Shown here: positions 27,794 through 37,999 of the stretch, one piece after another
Position numbering within the stretch: the first letter of the stretch is position 1
Layout of the letters: each line of letters begins with the position of its first letter
Notes under the pieces: model-generated
The model's database searches: none
What the model was told of the DNA's origin: nothing
Seen by the model: the letters and a program-made list of their open reading frames with translations, nothing else
Source of the DNA: Sulfurovum sp.
GTDB lineage: Bacteria > Campylobacterota > Campylobacteria > Campylobacterales > Sulfurovaceae
Direction: 5' to 3'
Assembly (NCBI GenBank): GCA_027062365.1
Contig: JAMOTK010000065.1
Span: 20,182-84,181 of the forward strand
Length of the DNA: 64,000 nucleotides
Made by a program: the position numbers and the translations under genes

Positions 27794-28814
27794 TTTTGAT
27801 TTAGAGAAAGATGGAACTTTTATTATAGCAGAGTTATCAGCTAATCATGGTGGTAAAATAGAAATAGCAAAAGAGAGTATAAAAGTAGCCAAAGAGATCG
27901 GTGCTAACGCTATCAAGCTTCAAACTTATACTGCTGATACTTTAACTCTTGATAGTGATAATGAGGATTTTATTATAAAAGGGGGAACGCTTTGGGATGG
28001 TAAAAAGCTTTATGACTTATACAAAGAGGCGTATCTTCCTTGGGAGTGGCACAAGGAGTTATTTAGATATGCTAGAGAGATAGATATAGATATATTCTCC
28101 TCTCCATTTGATAAGAGTGCTGTTGATTTCTTGGAGAAATTTAATCCATCTGCTTATAAGATAGCATCATTTGAGATAACAGATTATGAACTAATCAGAT
28201 ATACAGCATCAAAAGGGAAACCTATAATTATTTCAACAGGAATCGCTACTATAGATGAGATACAAGATGCTGTTGATATTTGTAGGAGTGAGGGAAATGA
28301 TAATATAGTACTTCTAAAATGCACCTCATCATATCCTGCACCACTTGAAGATGCTAACCTAAAGATGATACCAAATTTAGCCCAAACTTTTGGAGTAATC
28401 AGTGGGGTTAGTGACCACACCATAGGTTCAACTGCCCCAATAACTGCTATTGCACTGGGAGCTAAAGTGATAGAGAAGCATTTTATAATAGATAAATCTA
28501 TTGGTGGAGCTGATGCTGAGTTTAGTATGGATAGAGAGGAGTTTGCTCAAATGGTAAAAGATATTAGAGATACAGAGAAGCTTCTGGGTAGAGTTGATTA
28601 TAGTATGAGTGAGAAGAAAAGAAAATCTCGTCAGTTTGCTCGAAGTCTTTATGTGGATAAGGATATTAAAGAAGGAGAAATGTTTACTAAAGATAATATT
28701 AGGAGTGTGAGACCCTCTTTTGGGATGCATCCTAAGTATTTGAAAGATGTTTTGGGTAAAGTAGCTGTTAAGAATTATGAGTTTGGAGATAGGTTTGAAC
28801 AACATTTTTTTTAA
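27780..28814 (+). CDS. pseI: Pseudaminic acid synthase
   Basis: 344 residues. Condenses the released hexose with phosphoenolpyruvate to give the nine-carbon acid. The N-terminal NeuB barrel shows IAELSANHGGKIEIAKE, KLQTYTADTLTL and STGIATIDEI; the C-terminal SAF antifreeze-like domain has ARSLYVDKDIKEGEMFTKDN. It completes a pathway of PseB, PseC, PseH, PseG and PseI in one operon. Confidence 0.94.
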   Translation: MKIGNFDLEKDGTFIIAELSANHGGKIEIAKESIKVAKEIGANAIKLQTYTADTLTLDSDNEDFIIKGGTLWDGKKLYDLYKEAYLPWEWHKELFRYAREIDIDIFSSPFDKSAVDFLEKFNPSAYKIASFEITDYELIRYTASKGKPIIISTGIATIDEIQDAVDICRSEGNDNIVLLKCTSSYPAPLEDANLKMIPNLAQTFGVISGVSDHTIGSTAPITAIALGAKVIEKHFIIDKSIGGADAEFSMDREEFAQMVKDIRDTEKLLGRVDYSMSEKKRKSRQFARSLYVDKDIKEGEMFTKDNIRSVRPSFGMHPKYLKDVLGKVAVKNYEFGDRFEQHFF

Positions 28815-30357
28815 TAAATTATTAAATATTTTCTTTTTATCTAAATTAGAAAAAAAACTATATATATATTTCGATATAAAAAAGAAAGTAAAAAAGAATA
28901 AAAAAATTCTTGTTGAATGTGTAGAGGATTATTATTATTATAGTTTATTTGGAATGATAGTTCAATCTTTAGATTCTAAAATAGATACAGAAATATATGT
29001 AGCTAGAAATTTATCGGTAGGAGCATCTTCTAGTTTACTAAATTTCATTAAAAGTCTAGTCTTTCATAATAGATTTAGGGATAATAAATGGATAAAATTA
29101 TACCGTGCCTATACCAATGGAATAGCCTATAGACATGAAGGGACTACAAGTATCGTATTGAATATTGTATTATTTGTACAAGCATTTAAAATATACAACA
29201 AGTTACACTCAAAGAAAGATGTTTTAAATTTAAAATTTAATGATATTTTGGTAGGTGATTTAATATATGATAGCTACTTAAGGTATAAACCAGCAGCAAC
29301 AGTTGATACTAATGATTTTTATTTATGCATTGTAATATGGCAAAGTTTAAGAAATATAAAAATGACACAAGATTATTTTGTGAAAAATAATATTAAATTT
29401 GTATTAACCTCTTATAGTAGTTATATTCATCATGGAATAACAGCCAGAGTAGCTATACATCATGGTGTAGATGTTTATTCATTTGGTGATTATGGTTTAT
29501 TTTATCAAAAACTCACAAGTGATTATTGCTACCATGCTAAAGATTGTAGAAATTATTTTAAAAACTATAAAAAAAATGAGCATAACATACATTTACATTT
29601 AGCCACTGAGGGATTAGCCAATAGGTTGAATGGGAAAATAGATATGGCGACTTCTTATATGAAGGAGTCAGCGTATAAAAACCATAGTGAAGATATTCCT
29701 GAAGTGAAGAATAGTGTTGTTATTTTTTTGCATGATTTTTTTGATAGTCCACATATCTATGAAAAAATGTTGTTTTGTGATTTTTATGAATGGTTTGAAA
29801 AAACAATTGATATATTAAAAGAGAATAAAATTGATTTTTGGATTAAGCCACATCCTAATCAGATGGAAGATAGTAAAATAGTAGTAGAAACGTTAAAAAT
29901 TAAATATCATAATTTAAAATTTTTATCGACTAAGATAACAAATAAACAGTTAGTCGATAGTGGAATATGTGCTGGTATAAGTGTATATGGCACAGTAGCA
30001 CATGAGCTTGCTTATCTTGGAATACCAGTTGTGTTATGTGGAGATAACCCTCATAGTAGTTACTCTTTTTGTTTTGAAGCAAAAAATAATCAAGAATATG
30101 AAATAATGTTACAAGGGATAAATAGTTTAACTCTGCCACAAGATACTAAATATCAAGTAGAATCATTTTACTATATGCATAATTTAAATCATAGTAAAGA
30201 AATGATTGCGTTATTAGATGATATGTCAAATTTAAGAGGAGCCTGTGTACAATTAAATGAACAATCATTTATAAAATATATGGATACAACTGATGAAATA
30301 ATGAGTAATCAAGAATTTAAAAATTTAATTAAAAAATTAATGAAGGAAAATAGATGA
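28777..30357 (+). CDS. Capsule-type GT-B protein, unknown sugar transfer
   Basis: 526 residues, soluble, very AT-rich codons. The C-terminal half has FWIKPHPNQME followed by GICAGISVYGTVAHELAYLG and IPVVLCGDNPHS, the pattern of the KpsC/KpsS/LipB capsule-synthesis glycosyltransferases (KxHPxQ, then GxVxxEA-like loop). The N-terminal half is lineage-specific. The ATG at 28777 overlaps pseI by 38 bases; a TTG at 28795 is an alternative. It may transfer the nonulosonic acid made by the upstream genes. Donor and acceptor cannot be told from sequence. Confidence 0.6.
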   Translation: MSLEIGLNNIFFNKLLNIFFLSKLEKKLYIYFDIKKKVKKNKKILVECVEDYYYYSLFGMIVQSLDSKIDTEIYVARNLSVGASSSLLNFIKSLVFHNRFRDNKWIKLYRAYTNGIAYRHEGTTSIVLNIVLFVQAFKIYNKLHSKKDVLNLKFNDILVGDLIYDSYLRYKPAATVDTNDFYLCIVIWQSLRNIKMTQDYFVKNNIKFVLTSYSSYIHHGITARVAIHHGVDVYSFGDYGLFYQKLTSDYCYHAKDCRNYFKNYKKNEHNIHLHLATEGLANRLNGKIDMATSYMKESAYKNHSEDIPEVKNSVVIFLHDFFDSPHIYEKMLFCDFYEWFEKTIDILKENKIDFWIKPHPNQMEDSKIVVETLKIKYHNLKFLSTKITNKQLVDSGICAGISVYGTVAHELAYLGIPVVLCGDNPHSSYSFCFEAKNNQEYEIMLQGINSLTLPQDTKYQVESFYYMHNLNHSKEMIALLDDMSNLRGACVQLNEQSFIKYMDTTDEIMSNQEFKNLIKKLMKENR

Positions 30358-31802
30358 ATATTCTTATCAATTTACAATCATTTGATGATAATGATGTCTA
30401 TGAAGAAATTATTAAACTATCCTGTAATAATAAAATAAATTTTATCTTTTTAAGTTCATCTCTTATGCATAGTCTGGATGAAGAATTATATTGTTTGTAT
30501 ACTTCGATCAATAAAGTAACTATACTAAAAACAAATAATTTATTTGAACTATCAAACATGAATAACAATATTTTTGATTTATCAAAAGAGTACCTAGAAA
30601 CAGAAAAATACTTATACACAGATATCCTTTCATCCTATCGATGGTTACCGATTTCTAAAAGAAAGGATAATGATTTCTTATCTTTTTCTATGGTATTTTA
30701 TTATGATGTATATAACTATTGGAATACATTTTTTAAAAAAAATATGATTCATTTTGTCATACAGTTAAATGAAGAACATTCTTCATTAGATAGTATCCTT
30801 ATAAGGGTTGCAAAAGAGTATAAAATAAAAAATATCATTACCTCAAGAATAGTTGGTGCTTTTACCTCGGGAACAGAAGAATACCATGCACTCTATGATA
30901 ACAATAGTAATGAATACATGAAAATCATAAAGACCAGTAGCGATGTCGGTGTTAAACTTAATGAAAACTCAAACTTTACAGTATTCTCAAATAGTTATAA
31001 AAAAAACTTGTCAAGTAAAATATCTTTGATATTTAATAAATTTTATAGTACCCTATTTGATAATAAACTCGTAGTAAAAGTAAAAATTAAAAGACTCTAC
31101 ACTGCTCTTCTAAATAAAATTATTACAAGTATACAACTTAGAAAACAATATTTTTATATAAAAGAGCTTAATCAATATTATCACAAACTCGCAATTGACA
31201 AAGTAAATTTAAATTTAAATTATATTTATTATTGTTTACACTTTGATCCAGAAGCCTCCACACTACCAAAAGACAATGCTCATGCAAATCAACTCCTAAA
31301 TTTGAGAATCTTAGCATCCTCATTACCAAAAGGTTGGAAAATTTATATCAAAGAACACCCACATCAGTTATCTTATAATATCTATTATGACTATTTATTA
31401 AATCAACTGCATTCAGTAGATAATTTTCGAAGTAAAAATTTTTATAATTATATGCATAGTATAAGCAATGTTGATTTAGTTGGTTTGGACAATAACCATC
31501 AAAGTTTAATTCAAAATGCCAAATTTATAGTTTCGAATACGGGGACAGTGTTTAGAGAAGCTACTTATTTAAAAAAGCATTGTATCACTTTCTCTCAAAA
31601 TTCATTTTATGCTATGCTTAAAAATGTTAATGTAGTGAATAATGTAGATACATGTAGAGAAGTTATAGATACCTACAAAGATACAAAAGTAGAAGATATA
31701 GAAGTTGATGAGATTTTCGATGAATATGCTATCACTATTAATAAAATTAATAAGGTCTCATCAATCATATTAAGATATATAAGTCAAAGTGTGCTAAAAT
31801 AA
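30354..31802 (+). CDS. Second capsule-type GT-B protein
   Basis: 482 residues with ATGA coupling to the upstream gene. The motif KIYIKEHPHQLSYN (about 342-355) and AKFIVSNTGTVFREATYL (near 400) parallel the KPHPNQ and GTVAHELAYL blocks of the preceding protein, so the two are distant relatives of the same capsule-transferase superfamily. YCLHFDPEASTLP in the middle is also seen in surface-carbohydrate proteins of this group. Function probably a glycosyltransferase; unproven. Confidence 0.58.
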   Translation: MNILINLQSFDDNDVYEEIIKLSCNNKINFIFLSSSLMHSLDEELYCLYTSINKVTILKTNNLFELSNMNNNIFDLSKEYLETEKYLYTDILSSYRWLPISKRKDNDFLSFSMVFYYDVYNYWNTFFKKNMIHFVIQLNEEHSSLDSILIRVAKEYKIKNIITSRIVGAFTSGTEEYHALYDNNSNEYMKIIKTSSDVGVKLNENSNFTVFSNSYKKNLSSKISLIFNKFYSTLFDNKLVVKVKIKRLYTALLNKIITSIQLRKQYFYIKELNQYYHKLAIDKVNLNLNYIYYCLHFDPEASTLPKDNAHANQLLNLRILASSLPKGWKIYIKEHPHQLSYNIYYDYLLNQLHSVDNFRSKNFYNYMHSISNVDLVGLDNNHQSLIQNAKFIVSNTGTVFREATYLKKHCITFSQNSFYAMLKNVNVVNNVDTCREVIDTYKDTKVEDIEVDEIFDEYAITINKINKVSSIILRYISQSVLK

Positions 31803-31821
31803 CGAATTAAAAGAGGTTACA

Positions 31822-32523
31822 ATGGTTTTCAAAAATATTAAATTATTAGTAAAAAAAAGCGATTGGTTGAGTGAGATATGGCTATCCTATAAAATTAGAA
31901 AAGCTTGGATGACTCGGAAAAGTACCAAAGATGATGATCATCTACTGCTCTATTGGGATGATGAAGGTGAAAATAGGCAAAAAATTGTAGATATTCTAGC
32001 AAATATTTTAACAGATAAAGACAATCAATGTGAAAGTATTATGGACTTTGGATGCCATGTTGGAACAACATTTAAATTGCTTTCAAAAAAACTGCCTAAT
32101 ATTAAGATGTATGCTGTTGAACCAAATATTGAAGCTTGTGACTTTTTAGTACAAAAGCTACCTCTTGTTAATGTGTATCAGTTAGATGACTCAAAGTTTA
32201 TCAATGAGGATTTTTCAGAACATAAAATTGATATCTGTCTTATTAATTCTGTATTTTATTCCATGAAATCCTATCGGGTGTTTAGTGTATTGAAAAAGAT
32301 AAGTAAAATGTGTAATATTATTGTGATAGCTGATTCCATGTCGAATCTAAATGGTAGTAAAACCATCTTCAATAGTGAACCAGTTTATTTTTCACATCCA
32401 TATATTACCTGGTTAAACACATTGGGATTTACACAAATTGACCTTATCCCTGCACCGACTCCAACACCTCAATTAGAAGCTTTTTTAATTGTAAGGACTA
32501 TTTCTAATGAGAAGATAAAATGA
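31822..32523 (+). CDS. Class I SAM-dependent methyltransferase
   Basis: 233 residues. The glycine motif SIMDFGCHVGTTFKLLSKKL (motif I) and IKMYAVEPN (acidic motif II) define a class I methyltransferase; INSVFYSM takes the place of the usual 'LHHI' motif. The N-terminal IRKAWMTRKSTKDDDHLLLYW is typical of sugar-locus methyltransferases. It overlaps the dioxygenase gene by 4 bases. Likely O- or N-methylates a glycan unit. Confidence 0.75.
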   Translation: MVFKNIKLLVKKSDWLSEIWLSYKIRKAWMTRKSTKDDDHLLLYWDDEGENRQKIVDILANILTDKDNQCESIMDFGCHVGTTFKLLSKKLPNIKMYAVEPNIEACDFLVQKLPLVNVYQLDDSKFINEDFSEHKIDICLINSVFYSMKSYRVFSVLKKISKMCNIIVIADSMSNLNGSKTIFNSEPVYFSHPYITWLNTLGFTQIDLIPAPTPTPQLEAFLIVRTISNEKIK

Positions 32524-33485
32524 TAAAGAATATTGCAAAAAAAATTCTTCCACGTTTTGTGCAAGATAAAATAAGAAAAATAATAATGATACGAAATAAA
32601 ACAAACTCATATACAAGAGAAGTTTTTAATCTAAAGTATCAATACAAAAAAGACTTTGATATAATAAAAGAGCGTAAAGCCGTTTATAATAGTTCAGATA
32701 TTAGCTTTACTAAGCTACAAAAAGATTTATTATATCATTTTTCTAAAACAGGCTTATTTTTAGGTGAGCTAAAAGACTATTATCAAAGAAGTGAAGAATT
32801 ATTACAGTATTTAGAAAATCTATCAAATACAGTTAAAGGAAAGACCCTAGAGGAAGCAGAATCTCTCAATCTTAAATATGAAGAAAAATATAATATGAAT
32901 AGTAGAGGTAATTTTGTTAATCTATACCATCCTAAAAAAGATATTAATGACCCCATTAAAGATTTTTTAACAGATCCTAGTATTTTTACAATGGCAGCAA
33001 AATATCTTGGTGAGATTCCTCAACTTATGATGGTTCAATTTCTTTTTACACCAAATAATACACTAAATCCAAGTGGTCCAATGCTATGGCATTTAGATAG
33101 ACATCATGATAGTGTATTTAGAATGTTTATTAATCCCGTTAGTGTACAAAAAGAAAATGGTGCGACAAGAGGATTTCCAAATACATATAATGAAGATGAT
33201 TTTTATCAAACTTATCCTTATTTTAGTGATGAAGAAGCAGTAGCTAATGGTTTTAATATGAATGATATTGTCTATATGGTTGGAGATGCTGGAAAATTTG
33301 GAGTAGTAGATACGTGTCAAAACTTTCATTGTGGAAGTATTTCAGAAAAAGAACGATTTGTTACAATCATGACTTTTGTACCTTATTTATTTAAAGGTGA
33401 TTATGAAGCAGATAATCTTATTGGAGATAGAAATTTATTTGAAAAAGAAAATAAAATTATATATGACTACTTTAAAAATAATTAA
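32520..33485 (+). CDS. PhyH-like Fe(II)/2-oxoglutarate dioxygenase
   Basis: 321 residues. A likely 2-His-1-carboxylate iron site is visible: HLD at about 190-192 in MLWHLDRHHDS, and a distal His near 270 in QNFHCGS, followed about eight residues on by Arg (KERFVTIM) for 2-oxoglutarate. This is the phytanoyl-CoA dioxygenase layout. Placed between a methyltransferase and an ABC flippase, it may hydroxylate or oxidise a sugar or its substituent. Substrate is unknown. Confidence 0.7.
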   Translation: MIKNIAKKILPRFVQDKIRKIIMIRNKTNSYTREVFNLKYQYKKDFDIIKERKAVYNSSDISFTKLQKDLLYHFSKTGLFLGELKDYYQRSEELLQYLENLSNTVKGKTLEEAESLNLKYEEKYNMNSRGNFVNLYHPKKDINDPIKDFLTDPSIFTMAAKYLGEIPQLMMVQFLFTPNNTLNPSGPMLWHLDRHHDSVFRMFINPVSVQKENGATRGFPNTYNEDDFYQTYPYFSDEEAVANGFNMNDIVYMVGDAGKFGVVDTCQNFHCGSISEKERFVTIMTFVPYLFKGDYEADNLIGDRNLFEKENKIIYDYFKNN

Positions 33486-33500
33486 GAATATATACTCAAT

Positions 33501-35180
33501 ATGTTAAACAAAATAAAAAGTTTAATTACTAAAAAAGATAGAAAAATTTTATTTATTCTTCTTTGCATGGGATTAATACTCTCTTTAATAGAAATAATTG
33601 GTATTGCTGCTATTATGCCATTTATCAATATAGTAACTGATCCAAGTATAATAATAAGTAATACATATTTTAATAGTTCTTATCATTTTTTTGGATTTAT
33701 AAATGAAAAAGATTTCATCCTTACTTTTGGTATAGTACTTATCTGCTTTTATGTTTTTAGAGCAATTTATACAGTTTTTTTTACGTATTTTTTAAATAAA
33801 TTTACTTCATATAAATATAAAAGTTTAGTAGATATTATTTTTGAAAACTATTTAAATCTACAATATGAAAATTTTATTACTAAAAATAGTTCGGAAATGC
33901 TTAAGATAATTATTACCGATGCAGGGCAGTTATCTGCATTGACTACTAATATTTTAAATTTTATAATGGAACTTTTCATATTACTTATGATTTATATTAT
34001 GTTACTTTTTGTTAACTTAGAAATGACATTAGTTCTGACATTAATATTAGGGTTAAAAGTTTTATTATTAACTAAAACTATTTCAAAAAAGATTAAGATA
34101 AAGGGAAATGAACGAGTGATTGTTGAAAAAAGTTATTATAAAATCATAAGTGAAAGTTTATCCAATTTTAAATTTATTAAATTACTTTCTGAACAAAAAG
34201 AGTTAATTGAAAAATTTAAAGTTATCTCTAATCAATTTTCATATATACAGATATATAATAATACGATACAAATATTACCACGTATTTTACTTGAATCCTT
34301 CGGTTTTTCACTTTTAATTGGAGCGATGATATATCTTATTGTTACAAATGCAAATACATCTATAGTAATTAGTACTATTAGTATTTATGCCTTAGCCTTA
34401 TATCGTACATTGCCAGCAATTACAAAGATAATAAATAGTTATAATAATATTATTTTTCATTCTAAATCATTAGATATTGTTTATGATGCTGTACATGAAG
34501 TAGGGACATTAGAGAACACTAAAATCATAAACTTTAATAAATCTATCACTCTTAAAAATATTTATTTTAGCTATAAAGAGAATACTACTATTTTAAATAA
34601 TATTAGTATACATATCCAAAAAGGTAAAAAAATTGCATTTATTGGAAAGAGTGGTGGAGGAAAATCAACATTAGTTGATTTGATTTGTGGACTTTATTAC
34701 CCAGATAAAGGGGATGTTTTTATTGACAATAAGAAATTAAATAATCAAAATATATTATCTTGGAGAAAAAAAATTGGATATATCCCTCAATCAATATATC
34801 TTTTTGATGGTACTGTTTCAGAGAATATTATTTTTGGTAGAGTCTATGATAAAGAAAAATTGATAAAAGTTTTAAAACAGGCTAATATTTATACTCTAAT
34901 TTTAAATAAAGATGGCTTAGATACTATGGTAGGAGAAGGAGGTATTCAGCTTAGTGGTGGTCAAAAACAACGGATAGGGATAGCTAGAGCATTGTATGGT
35001 AATCCTGAAATTTTGGTACTTGATGAAGCAACATCTGCTCTTGATACTGAAACTGAAACAGCTATTATGGATGAAATTTATAGTATAAGTGAAGATAAAA
35101 CATTGATAATTATCGCACATCGATTAAGTACAATTAAGAGATGTGATATAAAAATAGATTTAGATGATATTAATAAATAA
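33501..35180 (+). CDS. ABC transporter, membrane and ATPase domains fused (lipid-oligosaccharide flippase candidate)
   Basis: 559 residues with six membrane helices in about 1-320 and a nucleotide-binding domain with Walker A GKSGGGKST (about 385), signature LSGGQKQRIGIARAL, Walker B ILVLDEATSALD and switch His (AHRLST). This is the MsbA/PglK architecture, where a homodimer flips undecaprenyl-linked glycan across the inner membrane. With pglB in the same locus, the PglK role is the best guess. Confidence 0.8.
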   Translation: MLNKIKSLITKKDRKILFILLCMGLILSLIEIIGIAAIMPFINIVTDPSIIISNTYFNSSYHFFGFINEKDFILTFGIVLICFYVFRAIYTVFFTYFLNKFTSYKYKSLVDIIFENYLNLQYENFITKNSSEMLKIIITDAGQLSALTTNILNFIMELFILLMIYIMLLFVNLEMTLVLTLILGLKVLLLTKTISKKIKIKGNERVIVEKSYYKIISESLSNFKFIKLLSEQKELIEKFKVISNQFSYIQIYNNTIQILPRILLESFGFSLLIGAMIYLIVTNANTSIVISTISIYALALYRTLPAITKIINSYNNIIFHSKSLDIVYDAVHEVGTLENTKIINFNKSITLKNIYFSYKENTTILNNISIHIQKGKKIAFIGKSGGGKSTLVDLICGLYYPDKGDVFIDNKKLNNQNILSWRKKIGYIPQSIYLFDGTVSENIIFGRVYDKEKLIKVLKQANIYTLILNKDGLDTMVGEGGIQLSGGQKQRIGIARALYGNPEILVLDEATSALDTETETAIMDEIYSISEDKTLIIIAHRLSTIKRCDIKIDLDDINK

Positions 35181-36174
35181 GATATTACGATATATCAAAA
35201 TCTACAGTTATATGATATTTAATAATTTTAAAATAAGGCATTTAAATAGATTACTATTAAAATTATCTAATCCAAAATTAAGAATAGGAAAGTTTTTAAT
35301 TTTAAAGCTAGATAGTACTAGTGTCTTTTTAACACACTCTAATGAAATATATAATAATGTAAATATCGAAATAGAGCCTAATGGATGTTTATTTCTTCGT
35401 AAAGGTGCGTGGATAGGAAATAATGTAGCAATAAATGTAAATAATATAATTGTTGGTAAATACTCAGGGATACATGATTCTGGTACTATTATTGGAAATG
35501 TTTATATTGGAGACTATGTCATGATAGCAAAAAATGTTTTTATATCATCAGGTAAACATCATTATGATATACATCCATCTATGCCTATAAAAATGCAAGA
35601 TAGTATATATGAACAAAGACATGGTGCTTTTTGTGAAAATATTGCTATTCATGATGATGTATGGATTGGTGTTAATTGTGTCATTATGCCAGGAGTTACA
35701 GTTGGGAAAGGTGCTATTATTGGTTCAAATTCAGTTGTCCTCAAAGATATAGCACCGTATACAGTGGTAGCAGGAAATCCAGCTAAATGTATAAAACAAA
35801 GATATGATTTTACTCCAAAGAAAATTATTTTGGCATCTACATACTTGGATTATCCTTATTTTTATTCTGGATTTAATATTGAAAAAGAACCATTGGTTTT
35901 TTTAGATAGTACAGATATTCTATTAGCATTAAATAAATTTTCAGTATGTTTAAAACTTGAACAAGAAAAATATATAGCCCTTGAAATAAGGGCATTAGAG
36001 GATAACCTAGAGTTGGTATATAAAAATCAAGTACAATCTATTGATAGAACTTTTCAAACACTTGTATTTGACATTCAAAATAAAAATAAAAATTTATTTG
36101 AATTTCAAACTTCAAATTTTACTAATTTATCATATTTTGAGATATTTGAAATTAAAAAAGCATGGCTATATTAA
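35164..36174 (+). CDS. Hexapeptide-repeat acyltransferase with C-terminal extension
   Basis: 336 residues. The centre (about 65-210) is a left-handed beta-helix with repeats such as VGKYSGIHDSGTIIGNVYIG and VWIGVNCVIMPGVTVGKGAI, ending APYTVVAGNPAKCIKQ. SSGKHHYDIHPSMP holds the catalytic His. About 120 residues at the C-terminus have no repeat and no recognised domain. An O- or N-acetyl/acyl transfer to a sugar is likely. The ATG at 35164 overlaps the ABC gene by 17 bases; ATG at 35212 is an alternative. Confidence 0.75.
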   Translation: MILINKILRYIKIYSYMIFNNFKIRHLNRLLLKLSNPKLRIGKFLILKLDSTSVFLTHSNEIYNNVNIEIEPNGCLFLRKGAWIGNNVAINVNNIIVGKYSGIHDSGTIIGNVYIGDYVMIAKNVFISSGKHHYDIHPSMPIKMQDSIYEQRHGAFCENIAIHDDVWIGVNCVIMPGVTVGKGAIIGSNSVVLKDIAPYTVVAGNPAKCIKQRYDFTPKKIILASTYLDYPYFYSGFNIEKEPLVFLDSTDILLALNKFSVCLKLEQEKYIALEIRALEDNLELVYKNQVQSIDRTFQTLVFDIQNKNKNLFEFQTSNFTNLSYFEIFEIKKAWLY

Positions 36175-36217
36175 TGGGGTTAAATAGTCTACTACTATAA
36201 AAACAAGAGGACAAAAG

Positions 36218-37159
36218 TTGATTGAAATAAAATTAGACCCAATAATCATCTTCACATACAGAAGAAAAATAGATAAATTAATTGAAAGTTTATCTAAAAA
36301 TAAACTTTCAATTAAGAGTGAATTATATATCTTTTCTGATGGAAACAAAAATGAAAAAGATTTTGAAGAGGTACAAGAAGTTAGAAAATATTTAAAAACA
36401 ATAAAAGGTTTTAAAGGTATTACTATTATTGAATCTTCTGTAAATAAAGGTTTAGCAAATTCTATTATTGGTGGGGTATCACGGGTTATTGATACTTATG
36501 GTAGCGTGATTGTGTTAGAAGATGACCTAATAGTCTCTAAGGATTTTTTAGACTATATGAATGATGCTTTGAAGTTTTATGAGAAGGATAGCAATATATG
36601 GTCTATATCTGCGTATGCTCCAAAGCTAGAGTGTCTTGATACTTTGAACGCTGATGTATACTTATCCCCTAGGGCATCTTCTTGGGGGTGGGCTACTTGG
36701 CAGGATAGATGGGAATGTATAGACTGGGAAGTTGAAGATTTTTTGACTCTAAAAGTAAATAAAAGCTTAAAATATAAGTTTAATCTAGGTGGTAATGATA
36801 TGTTTAAAATGCTTGAATTACAAATGTTAGGCAAGATAGACTCTTGGGCTATTAGATGGTGTTATAGTCAATTTAGATATAATAGGTATACTGTTTATCC
36901 AAAAGCATCCAAAATTATCAATGATGGATTTGGGGACAATAAAGGCACACATAATAGTGGGAACAATAGTAAGTTAACCTTAGCACTAAACCATCATAGT
37001 GTTAAGTTCCAAAAACTCTCTATCGAACCAAAAATAATAAAATGTTTTAAACTGTTTCATGATTTGAGTTTTAAGACAAAAATTGGGTATTTTCTAAAAA
37101 AGTATGGTGGGTATGGGTTTGTGAAGAGTGTATTAAAAAGGGAACAAAGGAGTCTGTAA
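36218..37159 (+). CDS. Family 2 glycosyltransferase (GT-A fold)
   Basis: 313 residues. PIIIFTYRRKIDKLIESLSK and VIVLEDDLIVSKDFLDYMN with its EDD metal site mark a GT2-type enzyme similar to those annotated as sugar transferase/hemolytic proteins. SPRASSWGWATWQDRWECID is the acceptor-side block of this subfamily. The start is TTG with AGAGG seven bases upstream; no in-frame ATG is available. Uses an unknown nucleotide sugar in the cytoplasm. Confidence 0.78.
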   Translation: MIEIKLDPIIIFTYRRKIDKLIESLSKNKLSIKSELYIFSDGNKNEKDFEEVQEVRKYLKTIKGFKGITIIESSVNKGLANSIIGGVSRVIDTYGSVIVLEDDLIVSKDFLDYMNDALKFYEKDSNIWSISAYAPKLECLDTLNADVYLSPRASSWGWATWQDRWECIDWEVEDFLTLKVNKSLKYKFNLGGNDMFKMLELQMLGKIDSWAIRWCYSQFRYNRYTVYPKASKIINDGFGDNKGTHNSGNNSKLTLALNHHSVKFQKLSIEPKIIKCFKLFHDLSFKTKIGYFLKKYGGYGFVKSVLKREQRSL

Positions 37160-37999
37160 ATGTTAGAAAAATATTTTAATAATAATTTTTTAGATGGTGA
37201 TTGTTTGGTGGGAGATGATTTTAATGAAAAAGAAATTGGACAATGGTACAAAGAAGAGGAAGAGGCGTATTGTAACTTAACAAGTAATAAAAATACTAAC
37301 AAATATTTATATGAAAACATCAATAACTTTTATGGCTTACCAAAAATATTACATAAATTAAAAAATAATAAAAGTTTAAATATACTTTGTTTTGGTGCTG
37401 CGTATGGTGGTGAAGTGAGAGCAATAAAAAATATACTAGATAAAGACACTTCAATAGTATATAACATTACCGTGATTGATTCTTCAGATGTCATGCTACA
37501 AAGTATAAAAGAAGAATTAGATGTTAATATTGTAAAAGCTAGTATGAGTGGAGCGATGCAATTAGATATGGATTCATTTGATTTAATTACCTCATTTGGT
37601 GTTTTACATCATATTCCAAATGTTAGCTATATCTTATCTGAATTTACAAGAGTACTTAAGCCAAAAGGTTTTATTTTTTTAAGAGAACCAATATCTTCTA
37701 TGGGTAATTGGAGTCAAAAAAGAGTAGGCACAACGATGAATGAAAGAGGTATTAGTAGTGAGTACTTTTTGAAAACTTTTGATACATTAGAATATAAAAT
37801 ACTATCTAAACATTATTGTTTTTTTAGTCCAATATTAAAGATTTTTAATAAAGTGAAATTAGGGCTAAACTCTTATCTTGTAATATATACAGATTATTTA
37901 TTTTCAAAATTATTTAGTTGGAATATTCACTATTTTAGAGATACAACATTTAAAAAAATTGCACCTGGTTCTATTTTTATGTTAATTCAAAAAAAGTAA
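37160..37999 (+). CDS. Class I SAM-dependent methyltransferase
   Basis: 279 residues with LNILCFGAAYGGEVRAIKNI (motif I, altered to F-G-A-A-Y-G), VIDSSDVML and LITSFGVLHHIPNVSYILSE, then FIFLREPIS. The LHHIPN block is standard for the Methyltransf_11 family. Begins directly after the GT2 stop. It follows another methyltransferase in the same locus, so the glycan probably carries more than one methyl group. Confidence 0.78.
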   Translation: MLEKYFNNNFLDGDCLVGDDFNEKEIGQWYKEEEEAYCNLTSNKNTNKYLYENINNFYGLPKILHKLKNNKSLNILCFGAAYGGEVRAIKNILDKDTSIVYNITVIDSSDVMLQSIKEELDVNIVKASMSGAMQLDMDSFDLITSFGVLHHIPNVSYILSEFTRVLKPKGFIFLREPISSMGNWSQKRVGTTMNERGISSEYFLKTFDTLEYKILSKHYCFFSPILKIFNKVKLGLNSYLVIYTDYLFSKLFSWNIHYFRDTTFKKIAPGSIFMLIQKK

